Assembly (NCBI GenBank): GCA_007844125.1
Contig: CM017567.1
Coordinates: 4,730,160-4,794,159 of the forward strand
Direction of reading: 5' to 3'
Length of the DNA stretch: 64,000 bases
From: Sinonovacula constricta
Lineage: Eukaryota > Mollusca > Bivalvia > Cardiida > Solecurtidae
The notes below the pieces were generated by a model that searched no databases, was not told where the DNA came from, and worked only from the letters and a program-made list of their open reading frames with translations. Position numbers and translations under genes: made by a program. This document shows positions 62,701 to 64,000 of this stretch, piece after piece (within the stretch, counting starts at the first letter, position 1; each line of letters opens with the position of its first letter).

Positions 62701-63813
62701 AAACCCTCAACCTTCGAACTACGGGACCAAGACCCAGTCTGCACTATCCCGATTCTTCTCCTCTATTTCTATTCTACCAACCTATAGTCTGTGTGAAAGT
62801 AGTAGTAATAAAACCATTTCACACCGCTCATGAGAAAGCACTAGTGTGCCCATAACGGGATAAAGTGTGTCCTTTTTCTAAGATGTAGGCCAATATTACT
62901 GTATTTTAGTTGTCATGTATGCAGCTTAATAATGATAAGTGTGTTTCTAAAGACTGACTGTATTACTAAATAAAACTATTTATTTTCGTATCGGTTATAA
63001 ATGGTCTATGCAAGGAACTACATTCTTAGATAGAGAATATATACCATAATTTGAAAATGAACAGGACAAAAGTACTCACATGAAAGCCAAATGTAACAGT
63101 AAGAACAGGTTGTTTATGTGTCCATATACATTACATTTAAAAGTTACAAAGAGGCAATTAATGAATCGAATGATGAAGAAGTAATCAGGAACACCAGATA
63201 TGTTTTGATTTATTCTCAACATGTTTCTAATTCAAATATAATACAGAAATATAAAGTATATTTCGATTCTGTTCGAAATCCACATTCATTCTATATAATA
63301 CATGTACACTTGTTTAAACAAAATATATTGGCGGTAGTAAGAGGAAGGTCGTCATCGCGAGTTTTTGATACAGGCGCCAATTGGCTTTGATATAACACCA
63401 CATGACACCAACAGTTATATTAGGCTGTGGGACAACTTAGCATGAAACATATCTTCTGATACTTGTCTTTTTTATGTCGTCCGACAATAAGCCTAATTCC
63501 TATGAAGCTACTTAGCAAATGCCGATGGCATCATCGTTTCCACGGAATCTACATGAGGATCAATTGTTTAAACAATAACTCTTCGTGAAGACAATAACTG
63601 TCAAGCCCAGAAGGAAATTACACATCTAGGGTATATATCTTATTCATGACAAACAGAAACTAACATAAGCTATTCCTCAAGCCTAGGGCAAAACTTAATA
63701 GAAATAATGATTAACTTAGAAAATATGTATCCTACCTTACTCTAGTGTTATGCCATCAATGACCTACTAAATGACGAATGATGATCATTTTAATGTAAAA
63801 TCGTGCATTTCAG
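56800..63813 (+). other. Probable intron or intergenic DNA
   Basis: No supported coding exon. A weak tRNA-like SINE fragment is at about 59213-59300, and a diverged hairpin-family fragment is near 63040-63110. A 90-residue frame at 63118-63390 has no recognisable domain or good acceptor. Confidence 0.4.
59213..59300 (+). mobile_element. Possible tRNA-derived SINE head fragment
   Basis: TGACATAATGG (59221-59231) resembles a pol III A box, and GGGTTCTAGTCTC (59251-59263) resembles a B box, about 30 bases apart. Both deviate from consensus; it may be an old SINE or coincidence. Confidence 0.35.
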
Positions 63814-63938
63814 GCTTACCAAGAAGTTTGGCATTTGAGACAAATAACATTCATACAGAGTTTAATAAACTTTCTCGTTATTATAGAAAATTCAATAAAG
63901 TTTCGCGTGAAATGACAAAATATTTAAAAAATATATAA
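63814..63938 (+). CDS. Candidate terminal exon (coiled-coil C-terminus)
   Basis: Follows an acceptor (TCGTGCATTTCAG ending 63813) and, in phase 1, joins the 54589 donor to make a Gly codon. It then reads LPRSLAFETNNIHTEFNKLS and RYYRKFNKVSREMTKYLKNI with a TAA at 63936-63938. Hydrophobic residues fall on a near-perfect a/d heptad (F, L, Y, F, M, L, I), suggesting a short basic coiled coil. Phase agreement and heptads support it. The intron of about 9.2 kb, or missing middle exons, weaken it. Confidence 0.4.
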
Positions 63939-64000
63939 ACATGTAACTAACAGCACTCTCTAAAATACTAAAATTCGTAATGTTTTTCTCACTTTATCTG

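Noticed and set aside
63118..63390. 90-residue plus-strand frame near the right end
   Set aside because: AT-driven composition, overlaps a diverged repeat fragment on its left, no strong acceptor or recognised domain.

Overview
The window looks like nuclear DNA of an invertebrate animal, most probably a bivalve or other mollusc. It is AT-rich (judged by eye), has very low coding density and long microsatellites, and carries tRNA-derived SINEs, several non-LTR retrotransposons (LINEs), a Helitron relative and TTAA-flanked miniature elements. Spliced exons are recognisable by AG/GT borders. There is no bacterial-style operon, rRNA, tRNA gene or CRISPR array. The species assignment is inference from repeat style only.

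Layout. 1-9.9 kb: no supported gene; simple repeats (G17, AAT, TA, and a CAGA tract leading into about 86 CA units). 9.96-10.26 kb: a minus-strand tRNA-headed SINE. 12.84-13.09 kb: a minisatellite with a four-unit (142 bp) higher-order period. 14.9-16.5 kb: a decayed Helentron-type Helitron remnant, helicase C-terminal part followed by an endonuclease (EEP) domain. 16.85-17.09 kb: a piggyBac-like MITE. 17.53-19.24 kb: a two-exon, apparently broken gene that may encode an OB-fold-like protein. 18.58-18.79 and 23.38-23.63 kb: two copies of one SINE-like element beside microsatellites.

25.4-32.7 kb is a nested transposon. A minus-strand CR1/L2-like LINE (endonuclease plus reverse transcriptase) is split by a later minus-strand Tx1/L1-type LINE of about 4.85 kb. 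The insertion is bounded by a 15-bp target-site duplication and has a short poly(A) tail. 34.2-35.07 kb: the 3' end of a plus-strand CR1-like LINE. 33.5-51.9 kb: scattered copies of a hairpin-bearing repeat family, including a fresh 226-bp tandem duplication at 44.03-44.48 kb. 39.6-39.8 kb: a TACG/TACA tract.

The best candidate for a host gene is on the plus strand at the right side: a 450-nt phase-1/phase-1 exon (54140-54589) and two phase-compatible candidate terminal exons (56743-56795 and 63814-63938). A decayed copy of the end of that 450-nt exon, splice donor included, lies near 37.57-37.68 kb. Everything else appears to be intronic or intergenic sequence.
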